Shown piece by piece: positions 1 through 9,334 of a DNA stretch of 64,000 nt. Position 1 is the stretch's first letter, and every line of letters begins with the position of its first letter. Both the position numbers and the translations under genes were made by a program. The notes below the pieces were generated by a model. That model saw only the letters and a list, made by a program, of their open reading frames with translations. It ran no database searches and was not told the DNA's origin. The stretch covers positions 124,001-188,000 of the forward strand of contig NZ_FOUE01000004.1 of the NCBI RefSeq assembly GCF_900114775.1, in the 5' to 3' direction. The stretch is from Marinobacter zhejiangensis. GTDB taxonomy: Bacteria > Pseudomonadota > Gammaproteobacteria > Pseudomonadales > Oleiphilaceae.

Positions 1-769
1 GGTAGGCCAGTCCGATGGCGGTCGCCACCGGGACATCCATCGTCAGGTGGCGGGTGCGGATATCCCTGAGGGCGTTCCGGAAGAACGGGCGGGCGCTGTA
101 CAGAACCACAGGAGTTGCGACCAGCAGGCTGAACCAGCGGAAGAACTGAATAAACGTCGGCGACAGGTCATTGACCAGCTCAAAGTACAGCGGGAAGGCC
201 AGCATCATGCTCTGAACCATGCCTATACCGGCAACAGACAGGCGAATTAGCGCACTTCGTTTTTCTGCTTTCAGCGCGAGCTCTACTTCGTCGGCCTTGT
301 AAGGGCGAGCAGCGTATCCGAGCTCGTGGATGGCGGTCACCAGTTGGCTAAGGTGAACCTGGTCAGGCGACCAGACCAGCCGGGCTCGCTGAGTGGTGTG
401 ATTGACGGAGAACGAGAGCACCCCGGGCTGCCGGGAGAGATGGTTCTCGAGCAGCCAGATGCAGGCCGCGCAGGTAATACCCTCAATGAGCAGTTGTGCC
501 TCAAGCCCTCCCTTGACGGGCTGCACAAAGGTTTGCTGGACCAGCGGGTGGTCCAGCTCACGGATCTGCTCCAGTTCCGTTGCAGTCAATGACTTTGGGG
601 TGACCGCAGGCGCGGTGCGGTGCTGATAGAAACCGGTGAGCCCTTCCTGATGGATGGTCTCACAAACCGACCGGCAGCCATAACAGCAGAATTCGCGGGT
701 CAGGCCATCCAGTTCCAGGGTGATGGGTGGATGGCTATCGGCTTCCTCGCCACAGTGGAAGCATTGCAT
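1..769 (-). CDS. ccoI: Copper-translocating P-type ATPase CcoI/FixI, N-terminal part (runs off window)
   Basis: Translating the minus strand from the ATG at 769 gives an open frame to the window edge (256 codons). It starts MQCFHCGEE and has a second Cys cluster FCCYGC, then a heavy-metal-associated domain with the metal motif GITCAACIW near residue 100, then hydrophobic segments beginning near residue 175. This arrangement is typical of the FixI/CcoI branch of P1B ATPases, which supply copper for the binuclear centre of cbb3 oxidase. The ATG lies 5 nt after the ccoH stop, so it belongs to the ccoGHI assembly operon. The catalytic DKTGT and ATP-binding parts lie outside the window. Confidence 0.93.
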   Translation of the reverse strand, partial: MQCFHCGEEADSHPPITLELDGLTREFCCYGCRSVCETIHQEGLTGFYQHRTAPAVTPKSLTATELEQIRELDHPLVQQTFVQPVKGGLEAQLLIEGITCAACIWLLENHLSRQPGVLSFSVNHTTQRARLVWSPDQVHLSQLVTAIHELGYAARPYKADEVELALKAEKRSALIRLSVAGIGMVQSMMLAFPLYFELVNDLSPTFIQFFRWFSLLVATPVVLYSARPFFRNALRDIRTRHLTMDVPVATAIGLAY

Positions 770-774
770 GAAGC

Positions 775-1290
775 TTAACCCTGGCCTTGCAAGGTCACCC
801 CGAGCTCCAGAGTTGTGCTGGATGGCAGTTCGGTTTCACCCTTGAGACGCCAGTCGTTGTCTGGGCCCCGCAGATCCAGGTACCAACGGCCTTCCGTGCC
901 GCTGGGCAGGTTGCCGCTATAGGCGTGCTCATTCACTGGCATCAGCTGAACGGTCAGATCGCGATCTTCAAGGGTAGGATGAAACAGGTTAAGTACCAGG
1001 TATGGGTAGTTGCTGGCACCCGAGTTACCCTCAAGGTTGACTTGAACGGTGCGCTCTGCGAAGTCGAGTTGTGCCTGCAGTCCTAGCTCAACGGCCTTTT
1101 CGTCCCGCGCCAGTTCCATGTTGATGCCGCGGCCTTCCTTCGAGTAATCGTCGGTCACCATGGAGTTTTGAGACGTTACTGCCATGGTGATCATGAAGAT
1201 GCACCAGATGATGGCCGCCGTTGGGAAGATCAGAAGGAACCAGAACCAGGGCTGACGGAACCAGGGGCTGACGGGAGTTTGTTCGCTCAT
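775..1290 (-). CDS. ccoH: FixH/CcoH family cbb3 oxidase assembly protein
   Basis: A 171-residue protein with one N-terminal membrane helix (about residues 14-38, rich in W, F and I) and a periplasmic domain ending in a beta-rich segment (GRWYLDLRGPDNDWRLKGE). Size, topology and position between ccoG and ccoI match the FixH family, which helps assemble or stabilise cbb3 oxidase together with the copper pump CcoI. It starts 39 nt after the ccoG stop and ends 5 nt before ccoI, so it is likely co-transcribed with both. Function comes from family and context; no catalytic motif is expected. Confidence 0.92.
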   Translation of the reverse strand: MSEQTPVSPWFRQPWFWFLLIFPTAAIIWCIFMITMAVTSQNSMVTDDYSKEGRGINMELARDEKAVELGLQAQLDFAERTVQVNLEGNSGASNYPYLVLNLFHPTLEDRDLTVQLMPVNEHAYSGNLPSGTEGRWYLDLRGPDNDWRLKGETELPSSTTLELGVTLQGQG

Positions 1291-1329
1291 AACAGGGTCT
1301 CTCCGAGAAGGGCGCCGGTAATCCTGGGA

Positions 1330-2760
1330 TTACCGGGTAGGCCCTACAAAACGGCTTTCGGTGGTGATGTTCAGGCTTTCGTCCATCAGCGAGTTCATCT
1401 GGAATGTGATCGTGTTATTGCTGTCGGGAATGGCTTCCGGATCCACTTCGACAACTGCCGGCAGCGAAACGTGCTCACCACTGGCGACCGTGATTTCATT
1501 ACGGGTGCTCAGGTTGATGGTGTCGATGCCACTGACGGATATGCGATAGGTTTGGGGTATCTCTGACATGTTGGCAATTTTAAGGGTGTAGGAGTTTTCA
1601 ACCAACCCCTGGCCGTTGTAATTGAACAGCGAGCCGCGATCGCGAAGGACGTCGAGTTCTGCTGGTACCCGGCTCGCCAGGGTAAAGATGATGGCACCTA
1701 CCATCGCCATCAATAGCGCACCGTACCCGAAGGTTCTGGGTCGCAGCAGCTTGGAGCTCCTGCCTTCCAGCTGGTTTTCAGTGGTATAGCTGATCAGGCC
1801 CTTGGGGTAATTCATTTTTTCCATGACCTCATCGCAGGCGTCGATGCACAGGGCACAGCCGATGCACTCGTATTGCAGACCATCGCGAATGTCGATACCG
1901 GTGGGGCATACCTGGACGCAGAGGCCGCAATCGATACAATCGCCCAACCCATGCTCTTCCTTGGCCAGGCTCTTCTTGCGACCGCCCCGGGGCTCGCCGC
2001 GGTTGGGGTCGTAGGATACAACGCGGGTATCAGCGTCGAACATCACCGACTGGAAGCGGGCATAAGGGCACATGTACAGACATACCTGCTCCCGCATCCA
2101 CCCGGCGTTGAGATAGGTCGCTACGGTGAAAAACATAACCCAGAAGTACGCCCAGCCGTTGGCATCAAGGGTGAAGATGTCAGCAATCAGCTCCCGAATA
2201 GGGTAGAAGTAACCGACAAAAGTCAGGCCGGTGGCGAAGGCGATAAACAGCCACACCGCATGCTTGAGGGATTTTTTGATGAATTTTTCGGTGGTATTGG
2301 GAGACTTGTCGAGTTTCATCCGCTTGTTGCGGCTGCCTTCAATTCGCTCCTCGACCCACATGAAAATGAAGGTCCAGACCGTCTGGGGGCAGGTATAACC
2401 GCACCAGACCCTGCCAAACAGAGTGGTGATGAAAAATAGTCCAAAGGCGCTGATGATCAGCATTCCGGACAGCAGGATGAAATCTTTTGGATAGAACGTG
2501 GCGCCGTAAAGGTGAAACTCTCGCCCAGGCAGGTCGAAATGGATCAGTGGGGCGCCATCGATAGTGATCCAGCAGAAGGCAAAGTACATGCCCATCAATG
2601 CCATCAGGCTGAAGAAGCGGATGCGCTGGAACACGCCGTGCACTTCTTTGACGTAGATCTTCTTGCGGCTGGCGTAAAGCTCGACGGTCTCGGATTTATT
2701 GTTATTGTTGGAGGCGTCAGTCTTTGGGTCGATTTGCTTTACCGGAATTTGACTGCTCAT
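1330..2760 (-). CDS. ccoG: Cytochrome c oxidase accessory protein CcoG (4Fe-4S membrane protein)
   Basis: A 476-residue polytopic protein. Membrane helices lie near residues 50-70, 95-115, 168-188 and 205-220, and another near 345. A polyferredoxin region carries two CxxCxxCxxxC clusters (Cys 275/278/281/285 and 299/302/305/309). The loop CGYTCP near 120-124 is typical of CcoG, which acts in copper reduction and delivery during cbb3 assembly. The ATG at 2760 is preferred to the in-frame TTG just upstream because GGAGG sits a normal distance before it. A 143-bp gap full of inverted repeats separates it from ccoP. Confidence 0.95.
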   Translation of the reverse strand: MSSQIPVKQIDPKTDASNNNNKSETVELYASRKKIYVKEVHGVFQRIRFFSLMALMGMYFAFCWITIDGAPLIHFDLPGREFHLYGATFYPKDFILLSGMLIISAFGLFFITTLFGRVWCGYTCPQTVWTFIFMWVEERIEGSRNKRMKLDKSPNTTEKFIKKSLKHAVWLFIAFATGLTFVGYFYPIRELIADIFTLDANGWAYFWVMFFTVATYLNAGWMREQVCLYMCPYARFQSVMFDADTRVVSYDPNRGEPRGGRKKSLAKEEHGLGDCIDCGLCVQVCPTGIDIRDGLQYECIGCALCIDACDEVMEKMNYPKGLISYTTENQLEGRSSKLLRPRTFGYGALLMAMVGAIIFTLASRVPAELDVLRDRGSLFNYNGQGLVENSYTLKIANMSEIPQTYRISVSGIDTINLSTRNEITVASGEHVSLPAVVEVDPEAIPDSNNTITFQMNSLMDESLNITTESRFVGPTR

Positions 2761-2780
2761 CAATACCTCCCATCAGGGGT

Positions 2781-2893
2781 GCACCTTCATCGGTGCTTAT
2801 AGTCTTTTCAAGCCTGGGCCCGGAAAACCGGACCCAGGGTTCAAAAGACTTGCCCCACCGGAGTGGGGCAGGGCGCTGTCATGAGTGACAGCG
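2781..2893 (-). repeat. Array of inverted repeats in the ccoP-ccoG gap
   Basis: Four stem-loops sit in tandem. They are GCACC/GGTGC at 2781-2796; a 23-nt arm pair at 2801-2823 and 2828-2850 with 20 of 23 positions paired and an AAAA loop; GCCCCAC/GTGGGGC at 2852-2869; and CGCTGTCA/TGACAGCG at 2874-2893. None is followed by a clear U-run on the minus strand, so simple rho-independent termination is not obvious. They could protect the 3' end of ccoNOQP mRNA or reduce read-through into ccoGHI. Confidence 0.75.
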
Positions 2894-2903
2894 TCCAGAG
2901 TCT

Positions 2904-3794
2904 TTAGTTCGACAGGCTGTAGACGTAGGCGCCCAGAATGTGGATCTGGTCTTCGCTGAGTCGGCCTGCCTGAGCCGGCATCTGGTTTTGACGACCGTGC
3001 AGAACGGTCTCTTCGATGCGGTCATAGGTGCTGCCGTACAACCAAACGTTATCGGTCAGGTTGGGCGCGCCCATGGCTTGATTGCCTTTGGCGTCAGCGC
3101 CGTGACACGCGGCACAGGCCTGGGCAAACACGGCTTGACCTGCCGCTGCTGCGTCAGCGTCCTGGGCACGGTCACTGAAGCTCAGGACGTAGTTGACCAC
3201 TTGGTCCGTCTGTTCAGCGCTCATGTTTGGCATCATGCCCTTGGCAGGCATTACGCCGTGACGGCCATTGGTGATGGTCTGCAGGATGGCATCAGGGGTG
3301 CCGCCATAGAGCCAGTCATTGTCGGTCAGGTTCGGGAAGCCCAGGGAGCCGCGACCTGCAACACCGTGGCAGAGCGAACAGTTGTTGGCGAACAGACGCT
3401 GACCCATTTTCATGGCGTCTTCGTCGAGGGCCAGCTCTTCGAGCGGGGTGTCACCGTAGCGGGCATAGATCTCGCTGTAACGTGCGTCAGCGACCTCTAC
3501 TTCCTTCTCCCACTGGTTGTGCTGGGTCCAGCCCAGTACGCCCTTGAAGCTACCGAGGCCTGGGTACAGAACCAGGTAAACCAGTGAAAATACACAGGTG
3601 GCCAGGAACAGGTAGAACCACCACTTTGGCAGTGGGTTGTCGTATTCCTCGATGCCATCGTAGGAGTGACCAGTGGTACGGTCGGTTTCGGTGTCGGTTG
3701 TCTGGCTTTTACGAGTGGCCCAGAGCAGCCATACGCAGCCAAAGATGGTACCGAGCACGATCGCGCTGATCCAAATGCTCCAGAAGGTACTCAT
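2904..3794 (-). CDS. ccoP: cbb3-type cytochrome c oxidase subunit III (dihaem) CcoP
   Basis: A 296-residue protein with membrane helices near residues 5-25 and 58-78, then two cytochrome c domains with haem-binding sites CSLCH (139-143) and CAACH (227-231). Methionines that could serve as axial ligands occur in GVMPAKGMMP and NQMPAQAG. CcoP brings electrons from soluble cytochromes to CcoO and CcoN. Its ATG overlaps the ccoQ stop by 4 nt (ATGA), so translation is coupled. Two N-terminal helices is the longer CcoP topology. Confidence 0.97.
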   Translation of the reverse strand: MSTFWSIWISAIVLGTIFGCVWLLWATRKSQTTDTETDRTTGHSYDGIEEYDNPLPKWWFYLFLATCVFSLVYLVLYPGLGSFKGVLGWTQHNQWEKEVEVADARYSEIYARYGDTPLEELALDEDAMKMGQRLFANNCSLCHGVAGRGSLGFPNLTDNDWLYGGTPDAILQTITNGRHGVMPAKGMMPNMSAEQTDQVVNYVLSFSDRAQDADAAAAGQAVFAQACAACHGADAKGNQAMGAPNLTDNVWLYGSTYDRIEETVLHGRQNQMPAQAGRLSEDQIHILGAYVYSLSN

Positions 3795-3976
3795 TGTTTC
3801 TTCTCCGTTTTCTCGTTTTCAAGGGTACGGCGATCAATGTCGTCATCATCAAAGGGCAGATGAGAGGCTTCATCGTTGGCTTTGCTGCGGCGGGCGCTGT
3901 ACGCCCACCAGCAAATACCGAGGAATGCCGCCATGACGAGCAGGGTGTGTATACCGCGTACCTCGTTAATATCCAT
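3791..3976 (-). CDS. ccoQ: cbb3 oxidase small subunit CcoQ
   Basis: A 61-residue protein, one N-terminal helix (TLLVMAAFLGICWWAYSA) followed by a charged cytoplasmic tail. CcoQ/FixQ stabilises the CcoP-CcoNO complex. The ATG at 3976 follows GGTGA by 5 nt; an in-frame GTG at 3985 would add three residues. The gene starts a few bases after the ccoO stop (3982-3984) and overlaps ccoP by 4 nt. Length, topology and place within ccoNOQP identify it. Confidence 0.92.
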   Translation of the reverse strand: MDINEVRGIHTLLVMAAFLGICWWAYSARRSKANDEASHLPFDDDDIDRRTLENEKTEKKQ

Positions 3977-3981
3977 CGGGA

Positions 3982-4590
3982 TCACCGTTTGGTAGAGATC
4001 ACAGTGCCAAGTTGCTGCAGATACGCAACCAGGGCTTCGATCTCAAATTTGCCTTCCACCTCAGCGGCGCCGTTGGCGACCTGTTCGTCGGTGTAGGGCA
4101 CGCCCAGGGTTTGCATAGCTTTCAGCTTGGCGGTGGTGCCAGAGGCATCGACTTTGGCGTCGAACAGCCAAGGGAATGCCGGCATGATGGATGTCGGTAC
4201 AACGCTGCGCGGATCGTACAGGTGCATACGATGCCAGGCGTCGGAGTAACGCTCACCGACTCGAGCCAGATCCGGACCAGTCCGCTTGGAGCCCCACAGG
4301 AATGGGTGCTCGTAGACAAACTCGCCGGCAACGGAGTAGTGGCCATAGCGCTCGGTTTCAGCACGGAACGGACGAATCATCTGGGTGTGGCAGACGTGAC
4401 AGCCTTCACGGATGTAGATGTCACGACCTTCCAGCTCCAGCGGAGTCAGAGGTTCCAGGCCGGCAACCGGCTCATTGGTTTCTTTCAGGAAGAACAGGGG
4501 TACAACCTCAACCAGGAAGCCGCCGCTGATGACCAGAATGATCAGCGCGACCATCAACCCGAGGTTCTTTTCTACAATTTCGTGTCTCAT
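3982..4590 (-). CDS. ccoO: cbb3-type cytochrome c oxidase subunit II (monohaem) CcoO
   Basis: A 202-residue protein with an N-terminal anchor (about residues 10-32) and one haem c site, CHVCH at 64-68, followed by TQMIRPF. These are hallmarks of CcoO/FixO, the first electron acceptor from CcoP within the oxidase. The start MRHEIVEKN is 17 nt downstream of the ccoN stop. It is the normal second gene of the ccoNOQP operon, with no sign of truncation. Confidence 0.97.
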   Translation of the reverse strand: MRHEIVEKNLGLMVALIILVISGGFLVEVVPLFFLKETNEPVAGLEPLTPLELEGRDIYIREGCHVCHTQMIRPFRAETERYGHYSVAGEFVYEHPFLWGSKRTGPDLARVGERYSDAWHRMHLYDPRSVVPTSIMPAFPWLFDAKVDASGTTAKLKAMQTLGVPYTDEQVANGAAEVEGKFEIEALVAYLQQLGTVISTKR

Positions 4591-4607
4591 TGGTCTCTCT
4601 ACTCCTC

Positions 4608-6038
4608 TCAGGCTGCCTGGGCCGCACTGTTATCCAAGGCCACTGCATCTTTCTGACGTACAGTCTTGTAGACGTTGTAAGCCATGATCAGCATGCCGGT
4701 GACGAAGATAACCCCGCCGAGGAAACGTACGAAATAGCCTGGTGCAGAAGCTTCCATGGACTCAACGAAGCTGTAGGTCAGGGTGCCGTCGCTGTTGACT
4801 GCACGCCACATCAGACCCTGCATGATTCCGTTAACCCACATGGCAACGATGTACAGCACGGTACCTACGGTAGCCAGCCAGAAGTGCATATTGATCATGG
4901 AAACGCTGTACATCTGACGCACGCCCCACAGTTTGGGGATCAGGTGGTAGACAGCGCCGATACTGATCATGGCAACCCAGCCCAGAGCGCCGGAGTGTAC
5001 GTGACCGATGGTCCAGTCAGTGTTGTGGGAGAGGGCGTTGACGGTTTTGATGGCCATCATCGGACCTTCGAAGGTGGACATGCCGTAGAAAGACAGGGAA
5101 ACCACCAGGAAACGCAGAACAGGGTCTGTACGCAGTTTGTGCCAGGCACCGGACAGGGTCATCATACCGTTGATCATACCGCCCCAGCTCGGAGCGAGCA
5201 GGATCAGGGACATGACCATACCAGCGGTTTGCGCCCAGTCAGGCAGTGCACTGTAGTGCAGGTGGTGACCACCAGCCCAGACGTAAGTGGCAATCAGCGC
5301 CCAGAAGTGGACGATGGACAGACGGTAGGAGTAAACCGGACGCTCAGCCTGCTTCGGTACGAAGTAGTACATCATGCCAAGGAATCCGGCAGTCAGGAAG
5401 AAGCCTACCGCGTTGTGTCCCCACCACCACTGAATCATGGCGTCGGTAACACCAGAGTACAGGCTGTAGGACTTGAACGCGCTAACCGGCAGTTCCAGGT
5501 TGTTACCAACGTGGAGGACCGCAACGGTGATGATGAAGGCGCCGTAGAACCAGTTGGCCACATAGATATGAGCAGCCTTACGCTTGGCAACGGTACCGAA
5601 GAACACGATGGCGTAGGACACCCAGACCAGAGTGATCATGATGTCGATCGGCCACTCAAGTTCCGCGTATTCCTTGGTGCTGGTAAAGCCCTGGGGCAGA
5701 GTGATGACGGCAGCCACCAGAATGGCCTGCCAACCCCAGAAGGTAAACTGGGCCAGGCCATCAGAGAACAGTCTTGTCTGACAGGTACGCTGTACCACGT
5801 AGTAGGACGTTGCGAACAGGGCACAACCGCCAAAGCCATAGATTACGGCGTTGGTATGCAGCGGCCGCAGGCGACCGAAATGGGTAAAGGGCAGGTCCAG
5901 GTTCATAGAGGGCCAGACGAGTTGAGATGCGATCAACACGCCGAGACTCATCCCGATAACACCCCATACCACTGTCATGATGGCGAACTGTCTCACCACC
6001 TTGTAGTTGTATGTCAGGTTTGGATTTACTGTGCTCAT
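4608..6038 (-). CDS. ccoN: cbb3-type cytochrome c oxidase catalytic subunit I CcoN
   Basis: A 476-residue integral membrane protein with about twelve hydrophobic helices and the histidine-rich sites of haem-copper oxidases: GGHHLHYS (CuB ligands), [10 protein letters not shown] (haem ligands) and [10 protein letters not shown]. CcoN holds the haem b and haem b3-CuB site that reduces oxygen at low oxygen tension. It is the first gene of the operon and is preceded by an FNR/ANR-type site. A 502-codon open frame on the opposite strand is only a shadow of this gene. Confidence 0.98.
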   Translation of the reverse strand: MSTVNPNLTYNYKVVRQFAIMTVVWGVIGMSLGVLIASQLVWPSMNLDLPFTHFGRLRPLHTNAVIYGFGGCALFATSYYVVQRTCQTRLFSDGLAQFTFWGWQAILVAAVITLPQGFTSTKEYAELEWPIDIMITLVWVSYAIVFFGTVAKRKAAHIYVANWFYGAFIITVAVLHVGNNLELPVSAFKSYSLYSGVTDAMIQWWWGHNAVGFFLTAGFLGMMYYFVPKQAERPVYSYRLSIVHFWALIATYVWAGGHHLHYSALPDWAQTAGMVMSLILLAPSWGGMINGMMTLSGAWHKLRTDPVLRFLVVSLSFYGMSTFEGPMMAIKTVNALSHNTDWTIGHVHSGALGWVAMISIGAVYHLIPKLWGVRQMYSVSMINMHFWLATVGTVLYIVAMWVNGIMQGLMWRAVNSDGTLTYSFVESMEASAPGYFVRFLGGVIFVTGMLIMAYNVYKTVRQKDAVALDNSAAQAA

Positions 6039-6073
6039 AGCCTTACCAATGGATTTAGAATGGGGAAATGTGC

Positions 6074-6122
6074 GGGCGCAAGTATGGAGAAACCATGACG
6101 GCTTTGCAATGACTCAGGTCAA
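6074..6122 (-). promoter_or_regulatory. ANR/FNR-type class II promoter of ccoNOQP
   Basis: On the minus strand TTGACCTGAGTCAT (6122-6109) resembles the FNR/ANR consensus TTGAT-N4-ATCAA, with a good left half and a weaker right half. A -10-like CATACT lies at 6086-6081. If transcription starts near 6074, the box is centred at about -41.5, the class II activator position. The leader would then be about 35 nt. cbb3 operons are commonly ANR/FNR-controlled, which supports the reading. The start site itself is not shown by the sequence. Confidence 0.62.
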
Positions 6123-6267
6123 GTCCATTGGGGCTGTCAAAGTCTCTCAAATCAGTCACATGGCTCGGCTAAAACCGCAAGGGTCCGGCCGGGTCATGTT
6201 ATGCTTTCTACGCCCAGTTCAGGGGTTTCTAATTGGTGTCAATATCATAGTCGCATTTGGAGAGCAG

Positions 6268-6924
6268 GTGAACTCTACTGAGGGATATACAAACGAAGCG
6301 AAAAACCACGACTTTGGAGCGGTATTGCTTCTGGCTCATGGCGCGGGCGCTCCATCGGATTCTCCTTTTATGGAGGCACTCGCAGCCCGGTTGTCGGAAA
6401 AAGGTGTGACGGTTGCTCGCTTTGAATTCCCTTACATGCAGAAGCGCCGGGAAGATGGGCGCAAGCGTCCACCCGACCGTGCCGAGAAGCTGTTGGCCTA
6501 TTTTTCTGAGGTCATAGAGAGACAGCGCTCAGAGTTGTTGCAAGGTCAGTCGCTGTTCATTGGTGGGAAATCGATGGGGGGCAGAATGGCGAGTCTTCTC
6601 GCGGCGGACCCTTCGATGGAAGGGCGGTTCCAGGGGGTGCTGTGTTTCGGCTATCCGTTTCACCCCCCGGGCAAGCTGGATCGATGGCGTACCGATCACT
6701 TCGGCCAGCTCTGGTGTCCGGTAACTATTCAACAGGGAACCCGGGATGCGTTTGGCAAACCTGATGAGGTGGCAGTGCAGATGCTGCCTGATGCTGTTTC
6801 AGTCAATTGGTTGGAGGGCGGGAATCATGATTTTCTGCCGCCGAAAAAATCGCCGTTTAGCCAGGATCAGCTCATTGAGCAGGCGGCGGATAATGCTGTG
6901 ATGTTTATCAAAAGTCTGGTGTAA
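6268..6924 (+). CDS. Alpha/beta-hydrolase of the KANL3/Tex30-like type
   Basis: A 218-residue protein with the alpha/beta-hydrolase order: oxyanion region LLAHGAGAPSDSPFM, nucleophile elbow GGKSMGGRMAS, and late acidic and histidine residues (QGTRDAFG, EGGNHDF). This matches the small bacterial dienelactone-hydrolase-like family related to Tex30/KANL3; the substrate is unknown. The open frame extends upstream to 6007, into the cco promoter, but a GTG at 6268 with GGAGAG just before it gives the family's usual length. The gene stands alone and converges with the diguanylate cyclase gene, with 9 nt between the stops. Confidence 0.82.
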   Translation: MNSTEGYTNEAKNHDFGAVLLLAHGAGAPSDSPFMEALAARLSEKGVTVARFEFPYMQKRREDGRKRPPDRAEKLLAYFSEVIERQRSELLQGQSLFIGGKSMGGRMASLLAADPSMEGRFQGVLCFGYPFHPPGKLDRWRTDHFGQLWCPVTIQQGTRDAFGKPDEVAVQMLPDAVSVNWLEGGNHDFLPPKKSPFSQDQLIEQAADNAVMFIKSLV

Positions 6925-6933
6925 CCAACTATT

Positions 6934-8814
6934 TTATTGGGCGTTCTCCGTGCGCTTGGTGGTTGCATCAGAGCGGATAGGAGGCTCGGCAAGTTCTGCG
7001 CGATCACGTCCACCGGCTTTAGCCCGGTAGAGTGCTTGATCAGCCCGTTCAAAGGTACTGCTCAGGGCTTCTCCCGGCTTTAATATAGCGATGCCTGCGC
7101 TCAGGGTCAGAGAATGGTTTGATCCGTCGGGTGCTTCAATCATGGTGTCGCGCATATCCTCCAGCACTGCCTGGCTCACCCTGAGGGCCCCGGACTCGTC
7201 AGTGTCTGGCAGTATCAAAGCAAACTCTTCGCCGCCATAGCGCGCCGCGACGTCCCGTGGGCGACAGGTATTGCGCTCAAGTACCTGGGCAATGGATTGC
7301 AGGCAGGAGTCGCCAAAGCCATGCCCGAAGCGGTCATTGATCTGCTTGAAGTGATCGGCATCGACCAGCACCAGGGCAACGGGGTGCCCGGTACGCTGGG
7401 ACTCCCGGGCAAGTTGTTGCAGGCGGCTGTCCAGATAGCGCCGGTTAAACAGCCCGGTAAGCTCATCCCGTGTGCTGAGTGCTTCGAGTTGTCGGTTGGC
7501 CTGCTCCAGCTGGTTCATGGTTTTGCGAAGCTGAGCCGTTCGCTCCAGCACCTGTCGTTCCAGCTTTTGCTTGGCACTGTATTCGACTTCAAGCAGCTTC
7601 AGGTTAAGTTCTCGCCAACGTTGCACCATGGCGTAGTTAAGAAGTATGACCTGACTGCCAATGGCAGCCTGCATGACGATTTCATGGGTCAGGAAATCCG
7701 GCAGGTAGCCAAACGCTGCCAGGGCATAGCTGATCGTACCGAGAACCATGGTTGACCATGAAATAACGTACCACTTCGCGTGGGTAAGACCTGCCCGCCA
7801 GCGCATGATGCCGATAAAAAACAGATTGCAGATGACCGTGAGAGTGACGATGGCAATGGTCTTGATGGCGATGGTATAGCTGAGGTAAGGGCTCAGTACT
7901 AGCAGCGTGACACCGGCAACACTCTGGGCGGTGAGCAGTCGCGAGGTGAAGGTCTTTCGGTTGAACAACTCGAGAAACGAACGACCAAACAGGTTCATCG
8001 ACAGTGCGCACAGGGCCATGCTGATTGGGATCGCAGTGTTGGCGAGCTGTGGATTGGAAGGCCAGAGGTATTGGTAGGCGAAGCCCCCCATGGCAAACAG
8101 GAACATTCCAAGTCCGGCCATATAGAAGGCATTGTAGAAGTAATAGGTGGTGCCTGAGCTGACGAACAGTAGCAGGTTGAAGATGGCAAAGATCAGCAGG
8201 GCACCGTAGAAAAGCCCGTGAGTCAGGGTGAGCTGGTTGCTTGAGCTGACCAGTTCATCAGGCGTGACCAGCGCAAGTGGCAGGTTCAGGGCACCACCGC
8301 TGTGTAGGCGAATGGAGACCTCGGCCGTTTCACCTTCTCTTAGAGATATAGGGAGCAAATAATAGCGGTAGTCGATTTCCCGGCTAAGAAATGGCTTTCG
8401 GTCCCCCGTTTGGATGGTGCGGTGTTCCGAGGGGGTGTCGAGATGGAACTCGACGTGATCCAGTGGTGCGTAGTCGAGCTTCAGGTACCAAAAGCCCGGG
8501 CTGGCCCCGCCGTTGTGGATGTTGATGCGAACCCAGTAGTAGTCTTCAGATTGGGTGAATGCGAGTTCATGGCCAGCAGCGGGACGCCAGGTCAGGGCGT
8601 CGGGTAGTTCGTGGATGGTTTGCGCGTTCCAGTAGGGTGCACTTTCCGGAACTGGGAGATAGCAGGTAAAATCGAGCAAGCTGGCCCGCTGGGCGGGCAC
8701 TGAGGCATCGACCTTTCGGCAGAGTTGGGCTACGCCCGATGGTTCGGCGTAGGCGCCAGCTGTCCAAAGCAGCAGAGCGGTGAGCAGCAGGCAATACCTG
8801 ACCATTGATTGCAT
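6934..8814 (-). CDS. Membrane diguanylate cyclase: signal peptide, 7TMR-DISM sensor, GGDEF
   Basis: A 626-residue protein: signal peptide (1-23), a periplasmic beta-rich 7TMR-DISM extracellular domain (about 50-185), seven hydrophobic helices (about 195-400), a coiled coil (about 405-445), and a GGDEF domain with active motif GGEEF at 527-531. An RxxD inhibitory site (RPRD, 518-521) lies five residues before it, so product inhibition by c-di-GMP is expected. It should make c-di-GMP in response to an extracytoplasmic, perhaps carbohydrate-like, ligand, which is inferred from the sensor family. No EAL domain follows. A PilZ protein, a possible c-di-GMP effector, is encoded at 41255-41827, but no link is shown. 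Confidence 0.93.
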   Translation of the reverse strand: MQSMVRYCLLLTALLLWTAGAYAEPSGVAQLCRKVDASVPAQRASLLDFTCYLPVPESAPYWNAQTIHELPDALTWRPAAGHELAFTQSEDYYWVRINIHNGGASPGFWYLKLDYAPLDHVEFHLDTPSEHRTIQTGDRKPFLSREIDYRYYLLPISLREGETAEVSIRLHSGGALNLPLALVTPDELVSSSNQLTLTHGLFYGALLIFAIFNLLLFVSSGTTYYFYNAFYMAGLGMFLFAMGGFAYQYLWPSNPQLANTAIPISMALCALSMNLFGRSFLELFNRKTFTSRLLTAQSVAGVTLLVLSPYLSYTIAIKTIAIVTLTVICNLFFIGIMRWRAGLTHAKWYVISWSTMVLGTISYALAAFGYLPDFLTHEIVMQAAIGSQVILLNYAMVQRWRELNLKLLEVEYSAKQKLERQVLERTAQLRKTMNQLEQANRQLEALSTRDELTGLFNRRYLDSRLQQLARESQRTGHPVALVLVDADHFKQINDRFGHGFGDSCLQSIAQVLERNTCRPRDVAARYGGEEFALILPDTDESGALRVSQAVLEDMRDTMIEAPDGSNHSLTLSAGIAILKPGEALSSTFERADQALYRAKAGGRDRAELAEPPIRSDATTKRTENAQ

Positions 8815-8920
8815 CCGAGTTCAGCCAACGGGCGAAAAGACGCGAGTGTAGCAAACGGTTGCATAGTCGTGATGTTAAACAGTTTGAAATTACATCAATA
8901 ATCAGGGAATTCAGTGCTGT

Positions 8921-9205
8921 TTAGCATTGCTCCAGAATTGTTATTTTCTCATCCTGATCCATCATAGGCAGGATCTCGTTCATCAAGTCCTTACGGTAGT
9001 CTGAGCGATACCAGCGATCCCAGTCGGCAGCGGAGCGCCAGTTGGACAGGGTGAGGCGGTGGTTGGGGTCAGCGGCATTAAACAGCGTTTCGCCGGAAAT
9101 GAATCCGGGTGCAGTGATGGCTTGTTGCAGTATGCCGCGAGAGTGTTCTTCGTAGGCTGACTCAAGCGTCTCTGCGATGTGGCGTTCGATCAAAACTCGA
9201 ATCAT
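8921..9205 (-). CDS. Antibiotic biosynthesis monooxygenase (ABM) fold protein
   Basis: A 94-residue protein with the ferredoxin-like ABM pattern: an N-terminal strand (MIRVLIERHI), the segment TAPGFISGETLF, then WRSAADWDRWYRSDYR, as in small cofactor-free oxygenases and haem-degrading relatives. The substrate cannot be told. The ATG at 9205 has GGAGA about 7 nt upstream. The gene stands alone, with non-coding DNA on each side and a divergent TusA-like gene. It ends in Cys. Confidence 0.72.
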   Translation of the reverse strand: MIRVLIERHIAETLESAYEEHSRGILQQAITAPGFISGETLFNAADPNHRLTLSNWRSAADWDRWYRSDYRKDLMNEILPMMDQDEKITILEQC

Positions 9206-9334
9206 GTCATTCTCCGGGTTGGCAGGAATTTAGGGCATCATCCGGAAAGGAGCGTCCAGACTGCGCTTTTCTGAGGTTATACCTTAAAAGCTAGCATGGA
9301 ATTGTGAAATTTCACTATAAATTAGGGGGTTGAG

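Noticed and set aside
4590..6098. 502-codon plus-strand open frame opposite ccoN
   Set aside because: It mirrors the ccoN coding frame, has low-complexity H/G/Q-rich sequence and no family likeness.
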